Source: Planctomycetota bacterium (GTDB lineage Bacteria > Planctomycetota > UBA1135 > GCA-002686595). Taken from it: a stretch of DNA of 36,777 nucleotides. Below, in pieces: positions 5,653-13,372 of this stretch (the first letter of the stretch is position 1; each line of letters opens with the position of its first letter). The DNA is taken from contig JANQEJ010000153.1 in the NCBI GenBank assembly GCA_028278425.1, positions 1 to 36,777 of the forward strand, read 5' to 3'. The position numbers were made by a program, and so were the translations under genes. A model generated the notes under the pieces. It ran no database searches. It was not told where the DNA came from and saw only the letters and a list, made by a program, of their open reading frames with translations.

Positions 5653-6914
5653 ATCCTGGGGAAGGTCACTACAAACTTTGTCCCAAAGAACTTGAAACAA
5701 ATCCCCTGGATGTAGATCTCGATGCCGAAGACTGAGGCCGGGACCGGGATCTGAGGGCCGATGAACGCGCCTTCCGAGGTGAAGGTGAAGACCGTCGGGC
5801 TAATAGAGCCCGACCAGATGGCGGAGGTCGCACTGAAGACACCGTCCGGCACCACCATCAAGTTACCCAGCCCCCCGAAGATCGGGACGCCCGGGTTGGG
5901 GATCGGGGTCAATGAGGCGCCGGCGACGGCGAGGTTCCCGCCGCCCGAACCCGCAAGATCGCGCAGCTCGACGCCAAGCGTGGCGAGGCCGCTGCTGACG
6001 TCCAGACGACGACCATTGGTCGCGCCGCCGCCGTTGTCGCCAACCTCGACGCCTATGCCGGTGCCGCTGTCAGCCACCGCCGACGTGACGCGATCGCGGA
6101 ACGTCAGGTTGGCTTCCGCCATCGAAGTCACGGCTTCGGCCAGGGGGCCGCCGCCGCCGAGCTGGAAGCCGCCGACGATGTTCACACCGCCAGCGTCGTC
6201 GCGCTGGGTCTCGTCCGTGGAGTGGACGTCCTGGAGACCGTAGTCGCCGAGGCCGCACACGCCGCCGGTCGCGGTCATGCCGCCGTTGACGAAGTACGTC
6301 AGCGCCGTGTCGGACGCGGAGGTGCCGTCAGCGGGAAGCACGATGCCCGTGCCCGGGGTGCTGCTGAAGTTCAGCTCGACCAGGTACCCGTTGACGAAGC
6401 CCGTGGGCGGGCACGTCGAGCCGACGGGCGAGCACAGCGACGGAGCAACCGTGCAGGGGTTACCGAAGCCGGAGTTGCCAACGATGACCAGGGTCTCGGT
6501 GGTGAAGCCGGCGGTAACGAATCCGGGCTCAAGGATGCCCGGGTTCAGCGTGGATGCGACGGCCGGACCCAGGGTCCGCTCGTAGAAGTCGGCGGCCGAC
6601 GAGGCCGGGGAACCGATGGTGCCCCAGAAGGTGTCGAACAGGGACTCGTAGAAGCCGTCCACCTCCATGACCGACCCGAGGGCGGTCACGTGGTTCAACG
6701 TCCCCTCGCCTTCCCAGACCTTGTAGTACCAGTCGCCAGCGACGTCCGGTGGGTTCGCTCCCGAAGTGAAGCCCGAGCTCGGGCTTGAGTACAGGAAAAC
6801 AACATCACCGCCGTTGTTGAGGGTGCTGTTGTTGGAGTTCACCTGGGCTAGCGCCAGGCTTGTGGTGGCCACGATGGCTCCCGCGAGCACAAAGGGCCGC
6901 ATCATGCTATGCAT
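5637..6914 (-). CDS. Secreted protein of unknown function, full-length paralogue
   Basis: The 425-aa protein starts at the ATG at 6914, behind an ideal AGGAGGT site. A signal peptide (about 1-23, MRPFVLAGAIVATTSLALA) leads into a low-charge, Gly/Ser/Thr/Val-rich mature protein that looks beta-rich. Cys pairs occur in one stretch (NPCTVAPSLCSPVGSTCPP) and near the C-terminus (ICFKFFGTKF...RICIKF). No catalytic motif is visible and I do not recognise the family. The first 75 residues nearly repeat those of the partial gene at 1-223. Large paralogous sets of such secreted proteins are common in Planctomycetota. The C-terminus is hydrophobic and aromatic, without an obvious sorting signal. Confidence 0.8.
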   Translation of the reverse strand: MHSMMRPFVLAGAIVATTSLALAQVNSNNSTLNNGGDVVFLYSSPSSGFTSGANPPDVAGDWYYKVWEGEGTLNHVTALGSVMEVDGFYESLFDTFWGTIGSPASSAADFYERTLGPAVASTLNPGILEPGFVTAGFTTETLVIVGNSGFGNPCTVAPSLCSPVGSTCPPTGFVNGYLVELNFSSTPGTGIVLPADGTSASDTALTYFVNGGMTATGGVCGLGDYGLQDVHSTDETQRDDAGGVNIVGGFQLGGGGPLAEAVTSMAEANLTFRDRVTSAVADSGTGIGVEVGDNGGGATNGRRLDVSSGLATLGVELRDLAGSGGGNLAVAGASLTPIPNPGVPIFGGLGNLMVVPDGVFSATSAIWSGSISPTVFTFTSEGAFIGPQIPVPASVFGIEIYIQGICFKFFGTKFVVTFPRICIKF

Positions 6915-6931
6915 GTGGGTACCTCCTGAGA
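6692..6931. repeat. Direct repeat, copy 2 (5' part of the paralogous secreted genes)
   Basis: This is the partner of 1-240 at a constant offset of 6691. It covers codons 1-74, the start codon and the ribosome site of the full-length secreted gene. Divergence is mostly at third codon positions, as expected for two functional paralogues and not for a recent duplication. Confidence 0.75.
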
Positions 6932-6941
6932 GTTGGGTTCA

Positions 6942-6961
6942 TCCGGACCCATCGGTCCGGA
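6942..6961. promoter_or_regulatory. Inverted repeat in the leader of the full-length secreted gene
   Basis: TCCGGACC-CATC-GGTCCGGA: an 8-bp perfect stem with a 4-nt loop, 28 nt upstream of the start codon. It shares the core TCCGGAC/GTCCGGA with 262-278 in the paralogue's leader. It lies in the 180-nt gap between divergent genes (6914 leftward, 7095 rightward) and may be an operator or a leader hairpin; I see no T-tract. Confidence 0.5.
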
Positions 6962-7094
6962 AGTTGGCAAGTCCAATCCACCCTACTACGGAAACGAGAT
7001 CGCCGTTGTCCCCTACGAGGACGGGGGTTAGGGGCAAGCCCGAAGTGTCGTTCCTTGGCGCATTTGGGCTCCACCGCTGTGGCAGAATCGCCGT

Positions 7095-8072
7095 ATGGCC
7101 CCCCGCCGTCGCGTGCTGATCACGTGCGTGGGGAGCACCAACGCGCTCTCCATCGTCAAGGCCCTGCGCAGGCAGGACGAATTCGCGGTCGAGATCCACG
7201 GCGTCGACTGCGTGCCGGCGGAGGAAACCGCCGGCGCGGCCTTCTGCGACGGCTTCCGGCGCGTGCCCCCCTTTCGCGAGGAAGGCGACTACGTCGACGC
7301 GTTGAGGAAGACCGTCGAGGAACGCGATATCGATCTCGTGTTTGCTTGCCTCGATCCGGAGGTCGTCCTGCTCTCCCGCCACCGCGCGGAGTTCCCCGAG
7401 GGCGTGCTGCAGATCCCGCCGGATCGCGCCGTCGAGATCGCGGTCGACAAGCTCGCGACGCACCGATTCCCTCGCGAGCGCGGCTTCGGAACGCCGGACA
7501 CGCACGCCGTGGAGAGCGTCGCGGACGCGCCGGGAATGGTTGCGCGTGAGGGACTCTCTTTCCCCCTCGTCGCGAAGCCGCGTCGGGGCTTCGGCACGCT
7601 CGGCATGGAGACGATCCGCTCGCCGGAGGAGCTCGTCCTCCTGGCACGCATCGAAGGGCCGCTGCTTCAGGCACACGCGGCCGGCGAAGAGGTCACGGTG
7701 GACCTCTTCGCGAACGAAGGACGCGTGGTGTCCGCCGTACCGCGCGTGCGCCTCGCAACGAAGTCCGGCCAGATCTACAAGGGTCGCACCGAGCGCGACG
7801 AGACCGTGATCACGGAGGTGAAGCGACTCGCGGAAGCGCTCGAGCTGCACGGACCCGCGAACGTGCAGTGCTTCCGGAACGGCGGGGAGCTCCTCTTCAC
7901 GGACGTCAACCCGCGCACCTCCGGCGGGCTGACGCTGACGACGGAGGCCGGCGTGAACATCCCGCTGCTCGCGCTGAAGCTCGCCGACGGCCAAAGGCTG
8001 GAGCCGATCGACGACTTCGCGCTCGTCACGATGTGCCGCCACTGGGAGGAGGTGTTCCTTGGCCCGAGCTGA
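7095..8072 (+). CDS. ATP-grasp family ligase (carbamoyl-phosphate-synthase-like)
   Basis: This 325-aa protein has a pre-ATP-grasp Rossmann-type start (RVLITCVGSTNALSIVKALR, 6-25). The central ATP-grasp fold has the nucleotide-loop segment FPLVAKPRRGFGTLG (about 156-170) and the magnesium-binding NVQCFRNGGELLFTDVNPRTSGG (about 256-278), ending in AGVNIPLLALKLADG, typical of the CarB-like subgroup. Such enzymes join a carboxylate to an amine via an acyl phosphate; the substrates cannot be read from the sequence. The gene overlaps the following glycosyltransferase by 14 nt, so the two probably act together, perhaps in decorating a glycan or peptide. The ATG at 7095 is the first in frame after the intergenic gap. 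Confidence 0.8.
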   Translation: MAPRRRVLITCVGSTNALSIVKALRRQDEFAVEIHGVDCVPAEETAGAAFCDGFRRVPPFREEGDYVDALRKTVEERDIDLVFACLDPEVVLLSRHRAEFPEGVLQIPPDRAVEIAVDKLATHRFPRERGFGTPDTHAVESVADAPGMVAREGLSFPLVAKPRRGFGTLGMETIRSPEELVLLARIEGPLLQAHAAGEEVTVDLFANEGRVVSAVPRVRLATKSGQIYKGRTERDETVITEVKRLAEALELHGPANVQCFRNGGELLFTDVNPRTSGGLTLTTEAGVNIPLLALKLADGQRLEPIDDFALVTMCRHWEEVFLGPS

Positions 8073-9495
8073 GGCGCCGGCGCGCGACGTCCTCGCCAAG
8101 AACGCCGCGGCGTACGAGGCGATGGCGGCCGAAGTGCAGGAGCTCTGCGCCGCGCGCGAAGACGAAGCCGCGCTCGAAGCGATCCGCCGCTGCGCTCACT
8201 TCGCCTGGTTCCACCATCCCGGCCGCTTCGCGGACGGAACGCTCGAGAACGCGGCGCTCGAGATCGGGCGCCGCCTGCAGCGCGCCGTCGCCGGTCCGCT
8301 CGCGCGCGAGCTGAAGGCGACCTTCGACGGAGCTTCGACCGGCAAGCGTCGCGTCCTGCACGCGATCAGCTGCGCGCTCGAGATCGGCGGCCATACTCGT
8401 CTGGTGATGAGCTGGATCGCGCTGGACCGCGCGAGCGAGCACTCCGTGCTCCTCACGTTCCAGAGCGAGCAGCCGTTCCGGCCCGACCTCGAGCCCCGCG
8501 TCCGCGAGCACGGCGGCGGCTTTCTCATGCTCCCGATCGAGCTCTCGAACCTCGACGCGGTCGCGGCGTTGCGGTTCGCCGCGCGACGGAACTTCGATCT
8601 CATCGTGCTGCACTCGCATCCCGACGATCCCTTCCCCACCGCCGCCTTCGCGCTGCCGGAAGGGCCGCCGATCGCGCTCCTCGATCACGCGGACAACGTG
8701 TTCTGGCTGGGGAGCTCGATCGCCGACTGCGTCGTACACCTGCGGCGGCTCGCACTCGAGCACGGGCGCGCGCGGCGTTTCACGGGCGATGCCGCGGTGC
8801 TGCCGATCCCGTTCGACTACCGCCCGCCCGGATTCGATCGCCGCGAGGCGCGGCGGCGCCTCGGAGTACCGCCGGAGCGCCCGCTGCTCGTCAGCGTCGG
8901 GACCGGCTACAAGTACGCGCCGACCGAGCGGCACGACTTCCTCCGCGCCGCGGCGAGGATCCTCGAGCGCGAGCCCGACGCGCACCTGCACGTCGTCGGT
9001 CTCGAGTCGGACGAGCTGCGCGGTTTCCGTGGCGAGCCGCACCCGCGGCTCCACGCCGAGGGCGTGCGCGACCCCACGCCCTACCAGCGCGCCGCGGACG
9101 TTTATCTCGAGCCCTTCCCGTTCGGCTCGATGACCGCGACGCTCGAGTCCGTCGTCTGCGGCGCCGCGCCGGTGCTGGGCTTCGCGCCGGAGACGCACCT
9201 TCTCATCTCGTGCGGCGACGCGGTCGAGGACGTGCTCGACCGACCGGCGGACGAGGACGCGTACGTGGAGCGCGCCGTCGATCTGCTCCGCGCGCCGGCG
9301 CAACGCGCCGCGCTGGTCGAGCGGCTCCAACCGCGCATCCTGCACCAACACCAGGGCGCGGGCTGGCACGCGGCGCTCGCGGAGATCTACGCGAGCCTCG
9401 ACGGAAAACCGCACGCACCGCGCGAGATCCCCGTCGAAGGCTTCCGCGCCGCCGCCGTCGACCGCGCCGTCGGCCGTTTCTGGGCCGCGCACTAA
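8059..9495 (+). CDS. Glycosyltransferase, GT-B fold (TTG start)
   Basis: The 478-aa protein has an N-terminal helical segment (about 1-90), a first Rossmann half beginning RRVLHAISCALEIGGHTR (about 97), and a second half beginning RPLLVSVGTGYKYAPTERHD (about 273). YLEPFPFGSMTATLESVVCGAAPV (about 347) lies at the sugar-nucleotide site and resembles the O-GlcNAc-transferase/GT4-type acceptor loop. The start is TTG at 8059, supported by GGAGGAGG at 8045-8052, six bases upstream and inside the end of the ATP-grasp gene. The stop overlaps the convergent sigma-fusion gene by 4 nt. Donor and acceptor sugars are unknown; no membrane segment is evident, so it is likely cytosolic. Confidence 0.78.
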   Translation: MARAEAPARDVLAKNAAAYEAMAAEVQELCAAREDEAALEAIRRCAHFAWFHHPGRFADGTLENAALEIGRRLQRAVAGPLARELKATFDGASTGKRRVLHAISCALEIGGHTRLVMSWIALDRASEHSVLLTFQSEQPFRPDLEPRVREHGGGFLMLPIELSNLDAVAALRFAARRNFDLIVLHSHPDDPFPTAAFALPEGPPIALLDHADNVFWLGSSIADCVVHLRRLALEHGRARRFTGDAAVLPIPFDYRPPGFDRREARRRLGVPPERPLLVSVGTGYKYAPTERHDFLRAAARILEREPDAHLHVVGLESDELRGFRGEPHPRLHAEGVRDPTPYQRAADVYLEPFPFGSMTATLESVVCGAAPVLGFAPETHLLISCGDAVEDVLDRPADEDAYVERAVDLLRAPAQRAALVERLQPRILHQHQGAGWHAALAEIYASLDGKPHAPREIPVEGFRAAAVDRAVGRFWAAH

Positions 9496-12400
9496 GGCAG
9501 GAAGATCTCCTTCTCCTCCCCCGCGACCACGTCGAACGCGAGCACCCGCTCCCAGGAGCCCCACGCCTCGCCGCCGCTGGTCTCGTAGCGCACGATCTCG
9601 CCCGGCCCCGCGGGCACGAAGGGGATGGTGAAGAGCCCCGAGACCTCGGGTTCCAGGCGCACGCGCACCGTGGCGTCCGCGCCCGCGTCGGCGGAGAGGC
9701 TGCCCAGCCAGCGGTACTCGAGAATCGCCTCGGCGTCGGCGGGCGCGCCTTGTCCGGAGATGCGGCCAAGCGCGAGGCTCTCCTCCCACACGGTCTCGCC
9801 CGGTTCGAGCTGGAGCTTCGACGCGATCACGAGCCCGTGGGGCCGGTCCTGGGGCGCGCGCACTTCGAGCCGGTAGCTGCCCGCGACCGGCACCTCGAGC
9901 TCGAACGCGCCGTCTTCGCCGAGGAGACCCGCGACGACGTCCTTGTTCATCGCGAGCTCGCCGCTGCCCTTCAGCGACGCGGTCCAGCCCGCCGGCGAGT
10001 CGTCGCCGAGGTCGAGGCGTCCGACGAGGCGCACGGCATCCCGCTCGCGCAGGTCGAGGTCGAAGGTCGTCGTCTGGCCTTCGAAGACCTCGCAGCTCCA
10101 CTCGATCGGCCCGGGCTTCGGGTTGGGCGCGATGCTCGAGGAGCTCGTGTTCGGCGCGAGCTCTTCGTCGCGGGCCAGGACCTGCCAGCCCCCCGTCGCG
10201 AGCCCGTCGAACCGGTAGGTCCCGTCCGGGCCGACGCGGTACGTCTGCGCGTTCCCGTCGCCGTGGTTGATGCCGACGATGACTCCGGCGACGCCGCGGC
10301 CGGGCGGAACGATCACGCGGCCGACGATCGTGCCGCCTTGGCCGAGCTCGATCTCGACGTCCTCGACGGTCTCCTCGACGTCGACCGTGAGGTCGCGCTC
10401 CGACGGCGCGTAGCCGTCCTTCTCGACGCGCAGGACGTAAGCGTCGCTCCGCCGCGGATACAGGTGGAAGTCGCCGTTCTCGTCGGACGTCGTTCCGCTC
10501 TTCCACGGCGACGTGTGCCCGCAGCGGAAGCCGTTCTTGAGGTAGAGCGTGTCGTCGTCGACGACGTCCCACAACGCGACCTTGGCCCCGGAGACCGGCC
10601 TGCCGTCGGCGACCACGCGCCCGTGAACGCCGGGCAGCGCGACGAGCTCGGCAGCGAGCGTCTCCGGCGTTTGTCCGGGCTCGTAGGGGCCGAGCGTCAA
10701 GCGTTCGTAGCCGGGAGCGTCGACGCCGATCTCGTACGCGACCAGCGGCTCGATGAAGCGCAGGACGCCGTCCGCCTGCTCCGCGACGTCGATGCGCTCG
10801 AGCGTCTCGTAGTGCCCGCCCCGTCGCGACTCCTGCGCTTCGAGCCCGAGCTCCGTCACCGGCCGCCCCTTCTCGTCGACGGCGGTGAGCGCGATCCAGC
10901 GCGGATCCTGGAAGCGCAGGACGAGGTCGAGCGTGCCCGGCGCGACCCGGTGCGCGACGACGTCGGCCCAGCGATTCTCGGGATCCGAGGCGCAGAGCTC
11001 GTAGGGCACGTGGTGATCCAGCGTCAGGGAAAAGCGTCCGTCCTCTCCGACCGGCGTACTCGAGCTCGTGCGGCTCTGCGCGTACTGGTACGCGAAGCGC
11101 AACTGCGCGCGCACCGGCTCGCCGTCGGGCGAGAGCACGATGCCCTCGATCGTGTCCTGGTCGAAGAGCTCCTCGAGCACGAACACGAGGTCGTCGGTGC
11201 GCGAATCTGCGGTCACCTCGATCGGGCCGAGCGACGCGTAGGCGTGACGCGGCGTCGTGGCCCAGACGCGCACGAAGCCGGCGGCGACGCCCTCGAGCTC
11301 GAAGTGTCCGACCGGGTCCGACTCGGTCTCCGGCACGGGCTGGCGGAGCAGCGGGCCGTGCCTGCGCGCCTGGGTCGCGTCTTCGCGCGTGCCGCCGACG
11401 TCGCTGACGAAGACGCGCGCGCCGAGGATCGGGTTGCCGCGGGCGTCCTGCACGATCCCGGAAAGAACGCCCGCCGGCCCGAGCACGACGTCGCCGAGGT
11501 GCGTCGTCTCGCCGCGGGTCAGGCGCGCCGCGACGAAGCGGGTCGCGAGCCCCGGCGCGCTCACCGCGACGTTCACGGAGGTCGTGGGCAAAGCGATCGG
11601 CACCTCGACGTACACGTCGCCGTCCGCCTCGCTCCGCGCGGAAGCCATCTCCTCCGACGAGCCGTTCTCGACGGTGAACCGCGCCCCTGGAACCGCGCGC
11701 CCGTCGGCGTCGCGGATCCGCGCTCGCACGTGAGCCTCGGTCGCTTCGGGCGTCGCCACCGACGCTTCGACCGGCACGGACGCCTTCTCGGGCTGCGCCG
11801 CGAGCGCGCGGCGTTCTTGCTGCTCGATCTCCGGCTGCGCGGCGAGCTCCGCCGCCGGCTTCACCGCCTCGACCTGCGCGACCGTTGCGGGCGCCGCCGC
11901 GGCTCCTTCGCGCGGCTGCGCCGCTTCGGGCTCGCCCTGCCAGTGCCACCAGCCGACCAAGCCGGCCACGACGACCGCTCCCGCGATCGCGACCTTCACC
12001 GCTCCGTTCATCGCCATCACTCCGTGCACGAGTCCCACCCCGCCCGTCGCCGCCGCGCCCGCCGTGACCGCACCGCGGTCCGGCGCAAGCTTCACGAGGA
12101 GCGCGCACCAGGCCGCCCGGTCGCCGCCGTGCTCGCGGTCGAAGCGCTCGCGGAGCTTCGCGAGCCCGCGCTTCAGCCGCGTGCGTCCGGTCGAGCCGGG
12201 AACGCCCTGGCGCCGCGCGATCTCCTCGACGCTGAGCCCCTCGAAGAAGCGCAGGAGCAGCGTGGAGCGGTAGGGCTCAGGGAGCTCCGTCACCGCGCCG
12301 ATCACGCGCTTCTGGAGCTCCGCCTGCTCGAGCAGCTCGTCCGCCGGCGGCACCGCGTCCGGGCGGGCCGCCTCGCTCTCGCGATGGCGGCGCCGACCGG

Positions 12401-12614
12401 CGGTACGGCTCTCGCGCCGCGCCAGGTTGCGCACGACGCCGCCGAGCCAGCCGCCGAGGCCGCCCTGCACCCGGGCGTGCCCGGAGAGGGCGGCGACGTA
12501 GGCGTCCTGGAGGAGGTCGTCGGCGACGTTGGGGTCGGCGACGAGGCTCTCCGCGAGGGCGCGTACCCAGCCGGAGTTCTCCAAGAGGGAGCCGAAATCG
12601 GGGGATCGGGCCAT
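9492..12614 (-). CDS. ECF sigma factor fused to a membrane anchor and a long extracytoplasmic Ig-like tail
   Basis: In this 1040-aa protein, residues about 12-75 read as sigma-70 region 2 (ADDLLQDAYVAAL, GWLGGVVRNLARRESR). About 100-160 is region 4 (LPEPYRSTLLLRFFEGLSVEEIARRQGVPGSTGRTRLKRGLAKLR). One membrane helix (AVKVAIAGAVVVAGLVGWW, about 205-223) follows, then an Ala/Pro/Glu-rich linker. From about 290 to the end run repeated beta-sandwich segments of the carboxypeptidase-regulatory/CNA-B type (VHGRVVADGRPVSGAKVAL, GTIVGRVIVPPGRGVAGVIVGI). The layout suggests a membrane-tethered sigma factor whose outer domains sense cell-surface conditions. Sigma factors with C-terminal extensions are known in Planctomycetota. 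No separate anti-sigma gene is adjacent. It is divergent from the cytochrome b-like gene. Confidence 0.85.
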   Translation of the reverse strand: MARSPDFGSLLENSGWVRALAESLVADPNVADDLLQDAYVAALSGHARVQGGLGGWLGGVVRNLARRESRTAGRRRHRESEAARPDAVPPADELLEQAELQKRVIGAVTELPEPYRSTLLLRFFEGLSVEEIARRQGVPGSTGRTRLKRGLAKLRERFDREHGGDRAAWCALLVKLAPDRGAVTAGAAATGGVGLVHGVMAMNGAVKVAIAGAVVVAGLVGWWHWQGEPEAAQPREGAAAAPATVAQVEAVKPAAELAAQPEIEQQERRALAAQPEKASVPVEASVATPEATEAHVRARIRDADGRAVPGARFTVENGSSEEMASARSEADGDVYVEVPIALPTTSVNVAVSAPGLATRFVAARLTRGETTHLGDVVLGPAGVLSGIVQDARGNPILGARVFVSDVGGTREDATQARRHGPLLRQPVPETESDPVGHFELEGVAAGFVRVWATTPRHAYASLGPIEVTADSRTDDLVFVLEELFDQDTIEGIVLSPDGEPVRAQLRFAYQYAQSRTSSSTPVGEDGRFSLTLDHHVPYELCASDPENRWADVVAHRVAPGTLDLVLRFQDPRWIALTAVDEKGRPVTELGLEAQESRRGGHYETLERIDVAEQADGVLRFIEPLVAYEIGVDAPGYERLTLGPYEPGQTPETLAAELVALPGVHGRVVADGRPVSGAKVALWDVVDDDTLYLKNGFRCGHTSPWKSGTTSDENGDFHLYPRRSDAYVLRVEKDGYAPSERDLTVDVEETVEDVEIELGQGGTIVGRVIVPPGRGVAGVIVGINHGDGNAQTYRVGPDGTYRFDGLATGGWQVLARDEELAPNTSSSSIAPNPKPGPIEWSCEVFEGQTTTFDLDLRERDAVRLVGRLDLGDDSPAGWTASLKGSGELAMNKDVVAGLLGEDGAFELEVPVAGSYRLEVRAPQDRPHGLVIASKLQLEPGETVWEESLALGRISGQGAPADAEAILEYRWLGSLSADAGADATVRVRLEPEVSGLFTIPFVPAGPGEIVRYETSGGEAWGSWERVLAFDVVAGEEKEIFLP

Positions 12615-12676
12615 GGGTTCGTGGGGGAGTGCCCGCGAAGGGAGCCATCGTCCCAGAAATCTTGAAGAATGTGGCC

Positions 12677-13372
12677 ATGGGCGACACCGCCGCGAGCGAG
12701 GCGACGCTGATCCGCTGGCAGGCGCTCTCCGGGCTCTGCTTCGCGACGTTCCTCGTCCTGCACCTCGCGAACACGATGGTCGGCGCGCTCGGCGAGGGCG
12801 CGTACAACGCCTGGCAGGGCGCGATGCGCTGGTACTACCAGTTCCCGCCGGTCGAGATCGTCGCCGTCGGCGTGTCCGCGACGGTGCACGCGGTGTGCGG
12901 GCTGCGGAGGATGCTGCGGCGGCGCGCGCACCGGAAGGCGGGACGGCCGCTGGCGGCGCCGCGCTGGTTGGTGCTGCACCGGATGAGCGGCTACTTCCTG
13001 CTCTTCGTCATCGTGGGGCACGTGCTCGCGACGCGCGGGCCCGGTCTCTTCGAGGACATGCCGGCCGAGTTCGCCTACCTGCGGTTCAGCCTCACCACCT
13101 GGCCGTGGATGATGTGGCCGTACTACTTCCTCTTGATGAGCTGCGGCGTCTACCACCTGCTGCACGGCGGATTGGTGGCGCTCAGCATCGCCGGCCTGCG
13201 CACGGGACCGCCGACCGGAGCCTGGGCGCGCGGCTTTCTCGCCGTTGCGCTCCTCGCCGGCGCGGCCGGTGTTCTCTCGATGGGCGGCGTGTGGGGCGAA
13301 GCGAGCGAGGAGCGCTATCCGGACTACCGCGCGTTCTACGAGGAGTACACGCCGTTTATGCGGAACTGGTAG
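12677..13372 (+). CDS. SdhC-like cytochrome b membrane protein
   Basis: This 231-aa protein is mostly membrane helices with histidines placed as in succinate dehydrogenase/fumarate reductase cytochrome b subunits: LVLHLANTMV, TVHAVCGLRR, LHRMSGYFLLFVIVGHVLATR and GVYHLLHGG. About five helices are visible. No flavoprotein or iron-sulphur subunit gene lies beside it, so it may be an orphan or may partner with a distant complex. I chose the ATG at 12677. A GTG at 12629 would add 16 residues but would leave only 14 nt to the divergent sigma-fusion start. The 3' end overlaps the convergent AAA ATPase gene by 17 nt. The haem-binding role is inferred from the histidines. Confidence 0.65.
   Translation: MGDTAASEATLIRWQALSGLCFATFLVLHLANTMVGALGEGAYNAWQGAMRWYYQFPPVEIVAVGVSATVHAVCGLRRMLRRRAHRKAGRPLAAPRWLVLHRMSGYFLLFVIVGHVLATRGPGLFEDMPAEFAYLRFSLTTWPWMMWPYYFLLMSCGVYHLLHGGLVALSIAGLRTGPPTGAWARGFLAVALLAGAAGVLSMGGVWGEASEERYPDYRAFYEEYTPFMRNW

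Noticed and set aside
8026..12108. Very long minus-strand open frame (over 1300 codons)
   Set aside because: Extremely Arg/Ala/Gly-rich low-complexity translation, antisense to the glycosyltransferase and in another frame of the sigma-fusion gene; a high-GC shadow.
9210..12665. Long plus-strand open frame opposite the sigma-fusion gene
   Set aside because: Its translation is the Arg/Glu/Val-rich pattern typical of the antisense of a high-GC gene, while the minus strand shows clear sigma and beta-sandwich domains.
12629..12676. GTG start for the SdhC-like gene
   Set aside because: It would leave only 14 nt between divergent starts, and the extra residues have no family match; ATG 12677 precedes the conserved part.
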